Assembly: GCA_946405575.1 (NCBI GenBank)
Contig: CAMJHP010000003.1
Span: forward strand, 32,751-96,750
DNA length: 64,000 nucleotides
Direction: 5' to 3'
Source: an uncultured Bacteroidales bacterium
GTDB taxonomy: Bacteria > Bacteroidota > Bacteroidia > Bacteroidales > F082
The notes under the pieces are model-generated. The model had not been told where the DNA came from, did not search any database, and saw only the letters and a list, made by a program, of their open reading frames with translations. Positions 8,900-16,774 of the stretch are shown here, in pieces. How positions within the stretch are numbered: the stretch's first letter is position 1; every line of letters begins with the position of its first letter. The position numbers were made by a program, and so were the translations under genes.

Positions 8900-10429
8900 A
8901 TGAAAGGACTTTCCAAATCCCGCTACACCGCCTTCTGCCAATGCCCCAAGAACCTCTGGCTGAAGGTTTATAAACCCGAGGAAGCCAAAGACGACCCGGC
9001 ACTGCAAGCCCGCTTCGAGCAAGGCAACGAGGTGGGCGACCTCGCCATGCAACTCTTCGGTCCTTACAAGGAAGTGACCTCCCATAAAGCCGACGGGAGT
9101 CTCGACTTGAACAAGATGTGCGAATTGACGCAACAGTACATGGGACAAGGTGTGGACAACATCTGCGAAGCCTCCTTCGCTCTAGAAGGTCACTACTGCG
9201 CCGTCGACATCCTGCGCCGCAACGGCGACGGTTGGGACATTTACGAGGTGAAGAGCAGCAGCTTCCCAGAGTGCGACGGCGAGGAAACGAAGTTGGAGAA
9301 ATACGCGCCCGACATCGCCTATCAAAAGTGGGTGCTCACCACGTGCGGTGTCAAGGTCATCAACACTTATTTGGTGTGCCTTAACAGCAGCTATGTAAGG
9401 CATGGCGAGCTGGATATCAAGAGCCTGTTTGTCATCATCGACATGCACGACTTGGTCGATAACGAATACCTGAAAGTGCCGGCACAAAGCAGCCAAGCCT
9501 TGAAGATCTTGGGCATGAAGGACGAGCCTAACTACGACCTTTCCGAACGCTGCATGAAACCATACACCTGCACTTTCCTTGACTACTGCAAACGTCAGCA
9601 TGGTGTGCCACAGGACGAGCCTACCGTTTTCGACCTGTATCGTATGAACTTCTCGAAGAAGCTGGAACACTATCATGCCGGACGCATTACTTTTGATGCC
9701 TTGCGCTCGGAGAAGCTGAGCGACAAGCAGCAGATGCAGGTGGAGTGTACGCTGAAACAAAAGGAATACATCAATGTCAATGGCATCCGCGAGTTCCTTT
9801 CCAATCTGAGTTATCCGCTTTATTTCCTTGACTTTGAGACCCTACAGCAAGCCATTCCCCAATTTGACGGACAGAAGCCATACCAACAGATCACCTTCCA
9901 GTACTCGCTCCACATCAAGGAGAGTGCCACAGCACCCTACCAACACAAGGAGTTTCTGGCACCCAGCGACGGCACTGACCCGCGTCGCGTCGTAGCCGAG
10001 CAGCTTTGCAAGGACATTCCGATGAACGTCTGCACCTTGGCCTACAACAAAGGCTTCGAATGCGGTCGCATCAAGGAACTGGCTGCGCTGTATCCTGACC
10101 TCGCCGTTCATCTGATGAACATCCAAGAGCATATCCAAGACCTGCTCACGCCATTCCAGAGCGGCTACTATTATGTTCCCGCCATGGGTGGCTCGTTCAG
10201 CATCAAGAGCGTGCTGCCGGCATTGTTTCCCGAAGACCCAAGCCTTAACTACCACAACCTTACCGGCGGCGTCCAAAATGGCGGCGACGCGATGACCATC
10301 TTCCCCAAAATCCAGCACATGCAACCCGATGAAGCCCAGGCCGCCCGCGAAGCCCTGCTCCGCTATTGCGAGCTTGACACTTGGGCCATGGTGAAGGTTT
10401 GGGAGAGGCTGAAAATGATTTGCAGTTGA
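8900..10429 (+). CDS. DUF2779 protein: RecB/Cas4-like nuclease plus RNase H-like exonuclease domain
   Basis: A 509-residue protein. It opens with SKSRYTAFCQCPKNLWL, the start typical of Cas4/RecB-like PD-(D/E)XK proteins. The nuclease core follows at residues ~100-160 (AVDILRR ... YEVKSSS: Asp and Glu-x-Lys), with possible cluster cysteines (CMKPYTCTFLDYC). The C-terminal half is the DUF2779 region with exonuclease-like acidic motifs: YFLDFETL, AYNKGFE, and a late YCELDT. DUF2779 proteins are widespread but poorly characterised. Two nuclease-like halves suggest a role in DNA or RNA processing or defence. There are no Cas genes nearby. Own promoter at 8871. Confidence 0.8.
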   Translation: MKGLSKSRYTAFCQCPKNLWLKVYKPEEAKDDPALQARFEQGNEVGDLAMQLFGPYKEVTSHKADGSLDLNKMCELTQQYMGQGVDNICEASFALEGHYCAVDILRRNGDGWDIYEVKSSSFPECDGEETKLEKYAPDIAYQKWVLTTCGVKVINTYLVCLNSSYVRHGELDIKSLFVIIDMHDLVDNEYLKVPAQSSQALKILGMKDEPNYDLSERCMKPYTCTFLDYCKRQHGVPQDEPTVFDLYRMNFSKKLEHYHAGRITFDALRSEKLSDKQQMQVECTLKQKEYINVNGIREFLSNLSYPLYFLDFETLQQAIPQFDGQKPYQQITFQYSLHIKESATAPYQHKEFLAPSDGTDPRRVVAEQLCKDIPMNVCTLAYNKGFECGRIKELAALYPDLAVHLMNIQEHIQDLLTPFQSGYYYVPAMGGSFSIKSVLPALFPEDPSLNYHNLTGGVQNGGDAMTIFPKIQHMQPDEAQAAREALLRYCELDTWAMVKVWERLKMICS

Positions 10430-10495
10430 TATAAATATTATGAAATTGTAAACAAACTTTTATTCATTTTATAATCATCTCAAAATGTGTTAATT

Positions 10496-10927
10496 ATGAA
10501 AACAACATCAGGTGACAAACAAAAATTAAGTATGGCGGGCGAGTATGGTGTCTGTGCAGAACTATCCAAACGAGGATTTGATGTTAGCATAACAATGGGT
10601 AACTCTAAGGCGGTTGACATTTTTGTCCATCTTGATGATGGATCATTTAAAAGAATTGAAGTGAAGACCACACGGAGTAATAGATTTGTTACTGGATTCT
10701 TCCAAAAGTACTATGATAAAAGTCGAAACTATCATCCAGACTATTGGGTTTTAGTTTTCATTGACTCTGAGAATATCTCGCATTATTACATTCTCAGTCA
10801 TGAAGAAATGGGAAGAGCACAAATGGAAATGAACAAAATGACAGAATGGAAAAAAGTTATTGGGTGTGACAACGTGAAACGAAGCATGGTTGCGCAATAT
10901 GAAAATGCATGGGAAAAAATCAAATAG
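10496..10927 (+). CDS. PD-(D/E)XK nuclease-like protein
   Basis: A 143-residue protein with the restriction-endonuclease-like core: AGEYGVCAELSKRGFDV (helix with conserved Glu), AVDIFVHL (catalytic Asp) and RIEVKTTR (Glu-x-Lys). This combination is typical of small stand-alone PD-(D/E)XK proteins whose substrates are mostly unknown. I use ATG 10496; a GTG at 10487 is also possible. Base composition is more AT-rich than the upstream genes, consistent with transfer. No methyltransferase is adjacent, so it is not an ordinary restriction pair. Confidence 0.65.
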   Translation: MKTTSGDKQKLSMAGEYGVCAELSKRGFDVSITMGNSKAVDIFVHLDDGSFKRIEVKTTRSNRFVTGFFQKYYDKSRNYHPDYWVLVFIDSENISHYYILSHEEMGRAQMEMNKMTEWKKVIGCDNVKRSMVAQYENAWEKIK

Positions 10928-11039
10928 CAGAGGATTGGTTTTTGATACTGATCTTGATTTCTCTCTAAAATGACTTATCACAAAAACGATTGAATATAAC
11001 CTAAAAACCTCGCGATGCATAGGCAAATCGTATGAAGCA

Positions 11040-11351
11040 ATGAACATCGATGAAGAAAAAAACATCCTCTACTTCGACAACGACGATGAATTCTATGAAT
11101 ATTGTGTGAATCCCGACCTTGTTGTCATAACCAGCGACCAAGGCACTCCGTTTTCCGACTGGTTATTCACCGAATGGTATCAAAGCCATGTTGACGAAGC
11201 GACCAAGATAGTCATTCTTGATGACAAATCGACAATCCTCCGCAGAAACGGCGTGGTGTCTGGCAGAGGTGGTATTTGCAAGAAAATCAATGCCTACAGA
11301 GCACTTGGTCCTAAACGCAAACAAATACTGATAAAGGTTAAAGAAGAATAA
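11040..11351 (+). CDS. hypothetical protein, 103 aa
   Basis: A soluble 103-residue protein that I do not recognise. The acidic N-terminal half (ILYFDNDDEFYEYC) is followed by a basic C-terminal half rich in Lys and Arg (GPKRKQILIKVKEE). No membrane segment or signal peptide is visible. It is followed directly by the first copy of a 100-nt repeat that ends in a terminator-like hairpin. Coding is supported by an intact frame and plausible composition only. Confidence 0.55.
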   Translation: MNIDEEKNILYFDNDDEFYEYCVNPDLVVITSDQGTPFSDWLFTEWYQSHVDEATKIVILDDKSTILRRNGVVSGRGGICKKINAYRALGPKRKQILIKVKEE

Positions 11352-11369
11352 TAAGTTAACAAGATAGTT

Positions 11370-11465
11370 ACAGAACCAGCTGTAGATAGCCTTCATGAGG
11401 CCGGAGGCTGGCTGGCATCCTTCTTATCCTGTAGTATAAAGGTCTTGGGATGCCGTTTTTAAACT
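11370..11465 (+). repeat. 100-nt repeat, copy 1, with terminator-like hairpin
   Basis: About 96 nt, beginning ACAGAACCAGCTGTAGATAG and ending GGGATGCCGTTTTTAAA, are repeated at 13927-14024 with about 85% identity by eye. The end can pair (GGCATCC with GGATGCC), followed by five T, so it may terminate the upstream gene. Both copies sit directly after a gene, on the same strand. Confidence 0.65.
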
Positions 11466-11539
11466 TTTTCTGCCCCGATTTACCAATTTTCGGACAAATC
11501 GTATTATATTATGCTGTTTTCAACTAAAACAGCATCAAT
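11465..11539 (+). promoter_or_regulatory. family-A leader upstream of the LRR gene
   Basis: The block CTGCCCCGATTTACCAATTT then TCGGACAAA resembles the regions before 7176 and 12395. It is followed by a perfect 10-bp inverted repeat ATGCTGTTTT/AAAACAGCAT (11511-11520 and 11526-11535) with a 5-nt loop, ending four bases before ATG 11540. The hairpin sequence differs from the other two leaders, but its position is the same. Confidence 0.5.
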
Positions 11540-12304
11540 ATGAACGATTATCTTTTTGTCCTCATCTTGTCCGCCTATATTATCGGCGGCGTCTTCATCG
11601 TCCTTTGGATGGACAGAAACTATTTCGATGCCAAATACGGCAGTGAATCCTCTGAAAAATGGAGCGTTTGGCGTGTCCTTTTCTGGCCTTTCATTTTGCC
11701 GTTCGTTTGGCCTAAAGCTATGCGGATCAAGAAGCAACGGACAGCGCAAGCCCATGCCGATTTTGAAGCCATGATGGCACACTGGGATGCAGTTGCTGAA
11801 GAAGCCAAAGAGATGGTTATTGAAGGCAACGTATTAGTACATGGTACTGCGGGCGAAGCCATCCCGGATATGGTGACTGAAATCGGCGAGCAGGCATTCT
11901 GCTGCTGCGATGAGTTGGAAGAGGTTGTTATCCCTAACACGGTTAAGAGAATCAGCAAGGATGCCTTCCGCGCCTGCGCCAACCTGACCAAAGTTGTCAT
12001 CCCTGACTCGGTAATAGAGATTGGCAGCGGGGCTTTCGACGAATGCACCAGCCTCACAGTGGTTCACCTGCCAGCCTCTTTGCGCAAGCTTGGCTTGGCC
12101 TTCGATGAGGGTCCCTACGAGGGAAGGGACATCTTCGTCCATTTCACCGACCCTGCCCAATGCCAGGTGGAGATGCTCGACGACGAGTCGACGGGCTGGC
12201 CCGCAAATTGGAACGACCGCCTATTTGTGCCAAAAGGCAGCTGCCAAGCCTTCGAAAAAGCTGAGCCGTGGTGCGGCTTTGAGACGATTCATAAGTTCGA
12301 ATAA
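11540..12304 (+). CDS. membrane-anchored BspA-type leucine-rich repeat protein
   Basis: A 254-residue protein with one N-terminal membrane segment (LFVLILSAYIIGGVFIVLW), a second hydrophobic patch near residues 50-65 (VLFWPFILPFVW), and then about three LRR_5 (BspA/TpLRR) units: MVTEIGEQAFCCCDELEEVV, VKRISKDAFRACANLTKVV, VIEIGSGAFDECTSLTVVH. BspA-type repeats mediate protein binding. The small number of repeats and the absence of a secretion signal are unusual for the surface forms, so it may act inside the cell. Its leader belongs to the hairpin family described separately. Confidence 0.75.
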   Translation: MNDYLFVLILSAYIIGGVFIVLWMDRNYFDAKYGSESSEKWSVWRVLFWPFILPFVWPKAMRIKKQRTAQAHADFEAMMAHWDAVAEEAKEMVIEGNVLVHGTAGEAIPDMVTEIGEQAFCCCDELEEVVIPNTVKRISKDAFRACANLTKVVIPDSVIEIGSGAFDECTSLTVVHLPASLRKLGLAFDEGPYEGRDIFVHFTDPAQCQVEMLDDESTGWPANWNDRLFVPKGSCQAFEKAEPWCGFETIHKFE

Positions 12305-12309
12305 AACTG

Positions 12310-12394
12310 TTTTGAAAAATATTTTTGCCCTAATCTTTAAAATTTCGGCAAAAAAGAACTATTTTAAGGCCTAATCCCTTAAAACAACATCCTT
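12310..12394 (+). promoter_or_regulatory. family-A leader upstream of the 74-aa gene
   Basis: GTTTTGAAAAATATTTTTGC and then ATCTTTAAAATTTCGGCAAA closely match the 7101-7140 block. A perfect 8-bp inverted repeat TTTTAAGG/CCTTAAAA (12362-12369 and 12377-12384) follows, ending about ten bases before ATG 12395. Confidence 0.5.
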
Positions 12395-12619
12395 ATGAAC
12401 ACCACCATCAAAACCTCCTCAGAAAAGCAATTCACTCAAATCCGTCGTTTCGTCAAGAAAAACAAAATCTACAACACCAGTACAGAAGAGAACGGACTCT
12501 ACATCATCACACTCTTTGGCCTCAAACCCAAAGAACTGGAAAAGTTCATCAAGGACTTCATCAAGACCAATCACCTCACCAAAATTCAGCAGCAGGAGCC
12601 TTTGGCTCTTGCTGCCTGA
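12395..12619 (+). CDS. small hypothetical protein, 74 aa
   Basis: A 74-residue, basic, soluble protein (TQIRRFVKKNKIY, KPKELEKFIKDFIKTN) of no recognised family; it looks like a small alpha/beta domain. The last codons (QQQEPLALAA) are encoded by the left and right arms of a strong terminator hairpin, so coding sequence and terminator overlap. It has the same type of leader as the AAA ATPase and LRR genes, which makes it more likely to be a real, regulated gene. Confidence 0.6.
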   Translation: MNTTIKTSSEKQFTQIRRFVKKNKIYNTSTEENGLYIITLFGLKPKELEKFIKDFIKTNHLTKIQQQEPLALAA

Positions 12620-12629
12620 GTTTTTGTTT
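12589..12629 (+). terminator. terminator overlapping the end of the 74-aa gene
   Basis: A 12-bp stem, GCAGCAGGAGCC (12589-12600) with GGCTCTTGCTGC (12604-12615), one G-T wobble and a 3-nt loop. It is followed by GTTTTTGTTT. The stop codon (12617-12619) lies just past the stem. The same stem occurs again at 14044. Confidence 0.7.
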
Positions 12630-12738
12630 CGTCTGAGGTTTAAATATTGTATAAACCTTTCTATAGATAATTAAAACAACGCCCTTTGGAACGCATCAAT
12701 AATCAACTTTTCAAAAACAATGATAAAACTGAAAAACC

Positions 12739-13911
12739 ATGAAAATTGAAAACTTAGACAAATTCCTACAAGAGATTGGCCGCGCGCCTCTATTGAGTGC
12801 AGACCAGGAATTGGAACTGCTCAAAGCCATTCGTGAAAAAGGCTCTGACTGCGACGAGATGGAACAACTGTGCCAATCGAACATGAGGTTTGTGGTTGCC
12901 TTGGCGGTACAGTACCAAAATCGTGGACTAACATTGGAAGAACTGATTTCTATCGGTATCGAAGGTCTGAAAAAGGCCGCAATGACCTACGACTTCGAAA
13001 GCAATATTGGCTTCAAAAAGCACGCTGTTTCGGTGACGCGGCAGTGTTTGGAAGAAGCCGTAAAAGAACAAATCCACAATCTTGTTGAGCAAATCGTCGA
13101 ACTCCAGAGAAAGAGATACCGTTTCTGGATGCAAGATTTTGAAAACGAAGACACTGGCGAAATAGTATCTGTGGAGCGCAGAGAATTGTTGGTTGCAGAA
13201 CCCGCCGCCGAAGAAAAGGAAATCCTTAAACAAATCTGCAATGGGGTAAAAGAAGCCAATACCGAAGACCTGAATGCTTTTTGGCACGAAACGAGTGGCT
13301 TTTCTGACGACGACCTCCTTCCTATCCTTCAAGAACTCAGCGATCGAGGCGATGTACATGCCACTGATGCCTTGAACGATATTGACCGTCTTTGGGAAAT
13401 GACTCACAAAGATGATAAAGATGCAGCTTTTTATCTGGCTTACCGTTATGCATCTGGCGACGAGGAGCATGGCATCTTCATCGACAAAAAACAGGCAAAA
13501 GAACTATACGACCTTGCAGAATGGGATGATTACGATCCCAATGAAGGAAGCGATGTTGAATGTGAGGTCGTTGAGAGTGATTATTGTCTTCAAGGAAATC
13601 CTGCCGAACTCGACAAAGTGGAACATGACATACGAGTTTTGGCCGAAAAGTACGGCGTTCCTGATGATGGTCTGGGTGGGATGTACGTGCCTTACGACAT
13701 CCTTTTCATGAAGTTGGTCGGATCGTCCTATTATGAGGGCAACATCACGAAAATGAAACGTTTGACCGCCAACAACCTTCTATTTCATGCCGAGAGTAGT
13801 GCGAGTGAGCCTTTGCTTTATGCTCTTAAGCAGTACTATCCACAAATAGAGGCAAATTGCTTGATTGATGGCAATGGTTTTGGAGAAGCGGAAATTGCAG
13901 TAGACGAATAA
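12739..13911 (+). CDS. sigma-70 region 1.2/2-like protein fused to a Sel1-like C-terminus
   Basis: A 390-residue protein. Residues 1-35 match sigma-70 region 1.2 (DKFLQEIGRAPLLSADQELE). Residues ~45-95 match region 2.1-2.2 (NMRFVVALAVQYQNRGLTLE, then ISIGIEGLKKA and YDFE). The part corresponding to 2.3-2.4 is degenerate: the aromatic WWIRQAI element is replaced by TRQCLEEAVKEQI. No region 3 or 4 follows. Instead there is an acidic helical linker and a Sel1-like unit at residues ~230-260 (AAFYLAYRYASGDE, then KQAKELYDLAE). It may bind core RNA polymerase through region 2.2 without opening promoters, acting as a decoy or adaptor; that is inference. Confidence 0.7.
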   Translation: MKIENLDKFLQEIGRAPLLSADQELELLKAIREKGSDCDEMEQLCQSNMRFVVALAVQYQNRGLTLEELISIGIEGLKKAAMTYDFESNIGFKKHAVSVTRQCLEEAVKEQIHNLVEQIVELQRKRYRFWMQDFENEDTGEIVSVERRELLVAEPAAEEKEILKQICNGVKEANTEDLNAFWHETSGFSDDDLLPILQELSDRGDVHATDALNDIDRLWEMTHKDDKDAAFYLAYRYASGDEEHGIFIDKKQAKELYDLAEWDDYDPNEGSDVECEVVESDYCLQGNPAELDKVEHDIRVLAEKYGVPDDGLGGMYVPYDILFMKLVGSSYYEGNITKMKRLTANNLLFHAESSASEPLLYALKQYYPQIEANCLIDGNGFGEAEIAVDE

Positions 13912-13926
13912 TTCCAAGACTCAACA

Positions 13927-14024
13927 ACAGAACCAGCTGTAGATAGCCCCTTTATGAAGCTGGAGGCTGGCGGGCATCTTTCTCATCCTGTAGTATAAAG
14001 GTCTTGGGATGCCATTTTTAAACC
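13927..14024 (+). repeat. 100-nt repeat, copy 2
   Basis: Starts ACAGAACCAGCTGTAGATAG, contains CCTGTAGTATAAAGGTCTTG, and ends GGGATGCCATTTTTAAA. It matches 11370-11465 over its length. It directly follows the sigma-like gene and carries the same GGCAT.../...ATGCC pairing before a T run, so it may serve as that gene's terminator. Confidence 0.65.
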
Positions 14025-14043
14025 TTTACGACATCAAAGTCCA

Positions 14044-14068
14044 GCAGCAGGAGCCTTTGGCTCTTGCT
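14044..14068 (+). repeat. second copy of the 12589 hairpin, no gene attached
   Basis: AGCAGCAGGAGCCTTTGGCT and the following CTTGCTG are identical to the terminator at 12589-12615. Here the context is intergenic and the T run is shorter (GAGTTTTG). It lies just downstream of copy 2 of the 100-nt repeat. It may be a leftover of a duplicated or deleted small gene. Confidence 0.55.
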
Positions 14069-14126
14069 GATTGAGTTTTGAGATGATAAAAAAGTCACGT
14101 AAATTTGTATAATTGAAAACAATTCC

Positions 14127-14134
14127 TATCTTTG
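14127..14134 (+). promoter_or_regulatory. promoter -7 box for the AAA/DUF234 gene
   Basis: TATCTTTG followed by CACC matches the Bacteroidetes -7 consensus; it lies 47 nt before ATG 14181. Confidence 0.6.
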
Positions 14135-14180
14135 CACCGTGAAATATAAATGACAATTAATATAAATTGCGATTAATATT

Positions 14181-15491
14181 ATGAAGTTTTACGACAGGGA
14201 AACAGAAACGGAAATGCTTGTTATGAACGAACGACAAGCCGAACGTGCAGCAGTCTTTACTGTCCTGACAGGCCGTCGATGTGTTGGAAAGACATCGCTG
14301 ATTACCAAAGCCCTCGAAGGCAAGGACGTCGCCTACCTGTTTGTCTCCAAAGATGGTGAAGCTATTTTGTGCCAGAAATTTCAGAAGGCTATCGAAGAAC
14401 AATTAGGCATTCAAGTGTTTGGACAAATCACACACTTTCGCGACTTATTCGAGATTATCATGAAAAGCTCTGTTGACAGGCACTTCACAGTGTTTTTCGA
14501 CGAGTTCCAGAACTTGTATAAGGTGAATCCCGCAATTTTTAGTGAGATCCAGGACCTTGGGGATCGCTATCATCGCGATTCACACCTCCATCTGGTCTCA
14601 TCAGGCAGCATACAGTCGCTGATGAAACGCATCTTCGAGGACGAGAACGAACCTCTATATGGAAGGCCTACCTCGAAGTATACGCTTCTCCCTTTCAGGA
14701 TTGACGTCTTGAAACAAATCTTCCAAGACCATTGCCCTAATTATAAGAACGAAGACCTGTTGTGCCTTTATATGATTACCGGAGGAGTGGCTAAATATGT
14801 AGAGCTTCTGATGGATGCGCAATGTTATACCAAGGAAAAGATGCTCAATTATATTTGCCGTCCCGATTCATATTTTCTTTCAGAAGGACGTGACTTGATG
14901 AACCAAGAGTTTGGAGATGAGAGCAATACTTATTTTTCTGTACTTCAACTGATTGCTTGTGGTATGACAAAACGCAGTGAAATCGATGGGGCCATGCAAA
15001 AGGATATGGGTGTATATCTTCAAAACTTGGAGAAAAATTATCGCATCGTGACGCGACTGAAGCCTCTATTGTCCAAGCCAAACAGCAAAACTACGGCTTA
15101 TGAAATATCTGACCAGTTCTTGAGATTCTGGTTCAGATTCATCTGGCCTTATCAGTCGCTGATTGAACGGCAGCAGATGACGGCACTTCGCCAAAACATG
15201 GGGCAGGGATATGATCAATTCTCTGGTAGGACTTTAGAGCAGTATTTCCAAACCAAAGAGATGGAGTCGGGACAATACACGATAGTAGGCAATTGGTGGG
15301 ATCGCAAAGGTGGCAACGAGATTGACATGATAGCTTTGAATGAGTTCAACCACACTGGCGTTGTGGCCGAAATCAAGCGTAATCCTCGAAAGATCAACCT
15401 CACTGAACTTGAGAGGAAAGTCCAAGCCTTGCCTTCAGAGTACGGGCGATACCAACTATCACTTCAAGGCCTGTCCATTGAAGACATGTAG
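14181..15491 (+). CDS. AAA ATPase with C-terminal DUF234 (nuclease-like) domain
   Basis: A 436-residue protein of the 'archaeal-type ATPase' group common in Bacteroidetes. It starts with the short pre-P-loop motif FYDRETETEML, then P-loop GRRCVGKTSL, Walker B FTVFFDEFQNL, and sensor region LHLVSSGS. The C-terminal ~120 residues are DUF234-like with a PD-(D/E)XK pattern (GNEIDMIAL ... VAEIKRN). Cellular role unknown; members are often linked to mobile or defence regions. It has its own promoter, is convergent with the B12 locus, and the two stop codons are only ~38 bp apart. Confidence 0.85.
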   Translation: MKFYDRETETEMLVMNERQAERAAVFTVLTGRRCVGKTSLITKALEGKDVAYLFVSKDGEAILCQKFQKAIEEQLGIQVFGQITHFRDLFEIIMKSSVDRHFTVFFDEFQNLYKVNPAIFSEIQDLGDRYHRDSHLHLVSSGSIQSLMKRIFEDENEPLYGRPTSKYTLLPFRIDVLKQIFQDHCPNYKNEDLLCLYMITGGVAKYVELLMDAQCYTKEKMLNYICRPDSYFLSEGRDLMNQEFGDESNTYFSVLQLIACGMTKRSEIDGAMQKDMGVYLQNLEKNYRIVTRLKPLLSKPNSKTTAYEISDQFLRFWFRFIWPYQSLIERQQMTALRQNMGQGYDQFSGRTLEQYFQTKEMESGQYTIVGNWWDRKGGNEIDMIALNEFNHTGVVAEIKRNPRKINLTELERKVQALPSEYGRYQLSLQGLSIEDM

Positions 15492-15529
15492 AAGCCTTCC
15501 ACCAAATTTTTTGGAGATGCTGAGCCTTA

Positions 15530-16774
15530 TTATTTCACCAAATGATAATACTTCGGCGAATACCCCTCCCACTCCCCTGTCAACAACTCGGGATGGAAGA
15601 AATAGATGAAATCGGCAAGCAGCAAATCAGGTTCGCACTGCGACTGCTCGAAATATCCCGTCGAGAGGATGTCGCAGACGATGATTTGATGGTTCTTGAA
15701 GGCATCAAAAAGCGGATAGGCAGGGCTTTCCTTGGCCAACGACTCGTAAGTCATCGGGAAAGGATTGGAGTTGATGACGCGCCAAAAATCAGCATTTTGC
15801 GCTTTGGCTAAAATCGTTTCAGCATCCATGGGGACACTAGCCGTTGAGGGGTTGTCTTTCCAGATGTAGTCGGCACCGGCATCGGCAAAGAGCTTGGCGA
15901 TATAGCTTCTGCCGCCAGCCACGTACCACTGCCCGTTGAAGGCCAAGTCAGAGAACACTGTAGGGCGGTGCACAACATTGGCACAAAGGCCGGAAAGAGC
16001 CTTATAACGTCTCTCAATGTCGTCAAACCAAGCATTGGCTTTATCTTCGCAGCCCGTCATCATGCCGATGACACGAATCCACTCGGCGCGTCCCAAAGGT
16101 GTGTTTTCCATGTAATCCGCAAAGGGAAACAGCACCGCTCCCGTAACGTTGAGGCCGCCTTGGTTGCCGTCGAAATAAGGGGAATACAATAGTGCGTCAG
16201 GTTTTAGTTGAATCATCCGCTCGATGTCGGCAGCGGCTTCGGTGCCGATGTCGTAGACCTTCCGCTGCGCCAACAATGAACGCATAGTCGTGTCGGTCAC
16301 AAAACGGCCTTCGAGGATGCCTTTCACGCGGTCGATTTCACCTAAGCGCATGAACACCGACCATTGCGTGGCCGAAAATGAAATCACCGAATTTACTGGG
16401 ACATTGAGAACACCTTTCACGTCTTGGTCGACAGCTTTGGTCGTATCTTTGACAAAAGCGAACGAGCCTAAAGACAGGGTAGTGTCCCATGGGCAGATTA
16501 CCTCTGCACGATAGCCATAGTCTTTTTCGTACAACACAATGTTTCGGGCATAACGCATCAGGTTGTCGCCAGTTGCCTTTTCAGGAGCGTGATTGCTTTT
16601 AGGAGCACAAGCTGAAAACGCGACAAACACTATCAAACACAGAACGTGCAAAGTACGAGTCAAATTTGCACGCAGAAATCGCAGAATATGCAGAATCTTA
16701 CTATCGGCAACGTTTGCGTCGCTTTGCGCTTCCCATAATTCAGTGCATTCTGCGTGAGACATTTTACTTTCCAT
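15530..16774 (-). CDS. periplasmic binding lipoprotein of the B12/iron type (BtuF-like)
   Basis: Substrate-binding component of an ABC importer. After a lipobox (AFSAC) the protein has the two-lobe periplasmic-binding pattern: VISFSATQWSVFMRLGEIDR, then IERMIQLKPDALLYSP, and RPTVFSDLAFNGQWYVAGG. Its neighbours (BtuG-like protein, CWC protein, upstream cobalamin riboswitch) suggest corrinoid as ligand. The start is uncertain: the ATG at 16774 or 16762 gives an unusually long hydrophilic leader, while TTG 16663 (LTRTLHVL) would place the lipobox normally. No BtuC or BtuD permease or ATPase gene follows, as the next gene is convergent. Confidence 0.75.
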   Translation of the reverse strand: MESKMSHAECTELWEAQSDANVADSKILHILRFLRANLTRTLHVLCLIVFVAFSACAPKSNHAPEKATGDNLMRYARNIVLYEKDYGYRAEVICPWDTTLSLGSFAFVKDTTKAVDQDVKGVLNVPVNSVISFSATQWSVFMRLGEIDRVKGILEGRFVTDTTMRSLLAQRKVYDIGTEAAADIERMIQLKPDALLYSPYFDGNQGGLNVTGAVLFPFADYMENTPLGRAEWIRVIGMMTGCEDKANAWFDDIERRYKALSGLCANVVHRPTVFSDLAFNGQWYVAGGRSYIAKLFADAGADYIWKDNPSTASVPMDAETILAKAQNADFWRVINSNPFPMTYESLAKESPAYPLFDAFKNHQIIVCDILSTGYFEQSQCEPDLLLADFIYFFHPELLTGEWEGYSPKYYHLVK

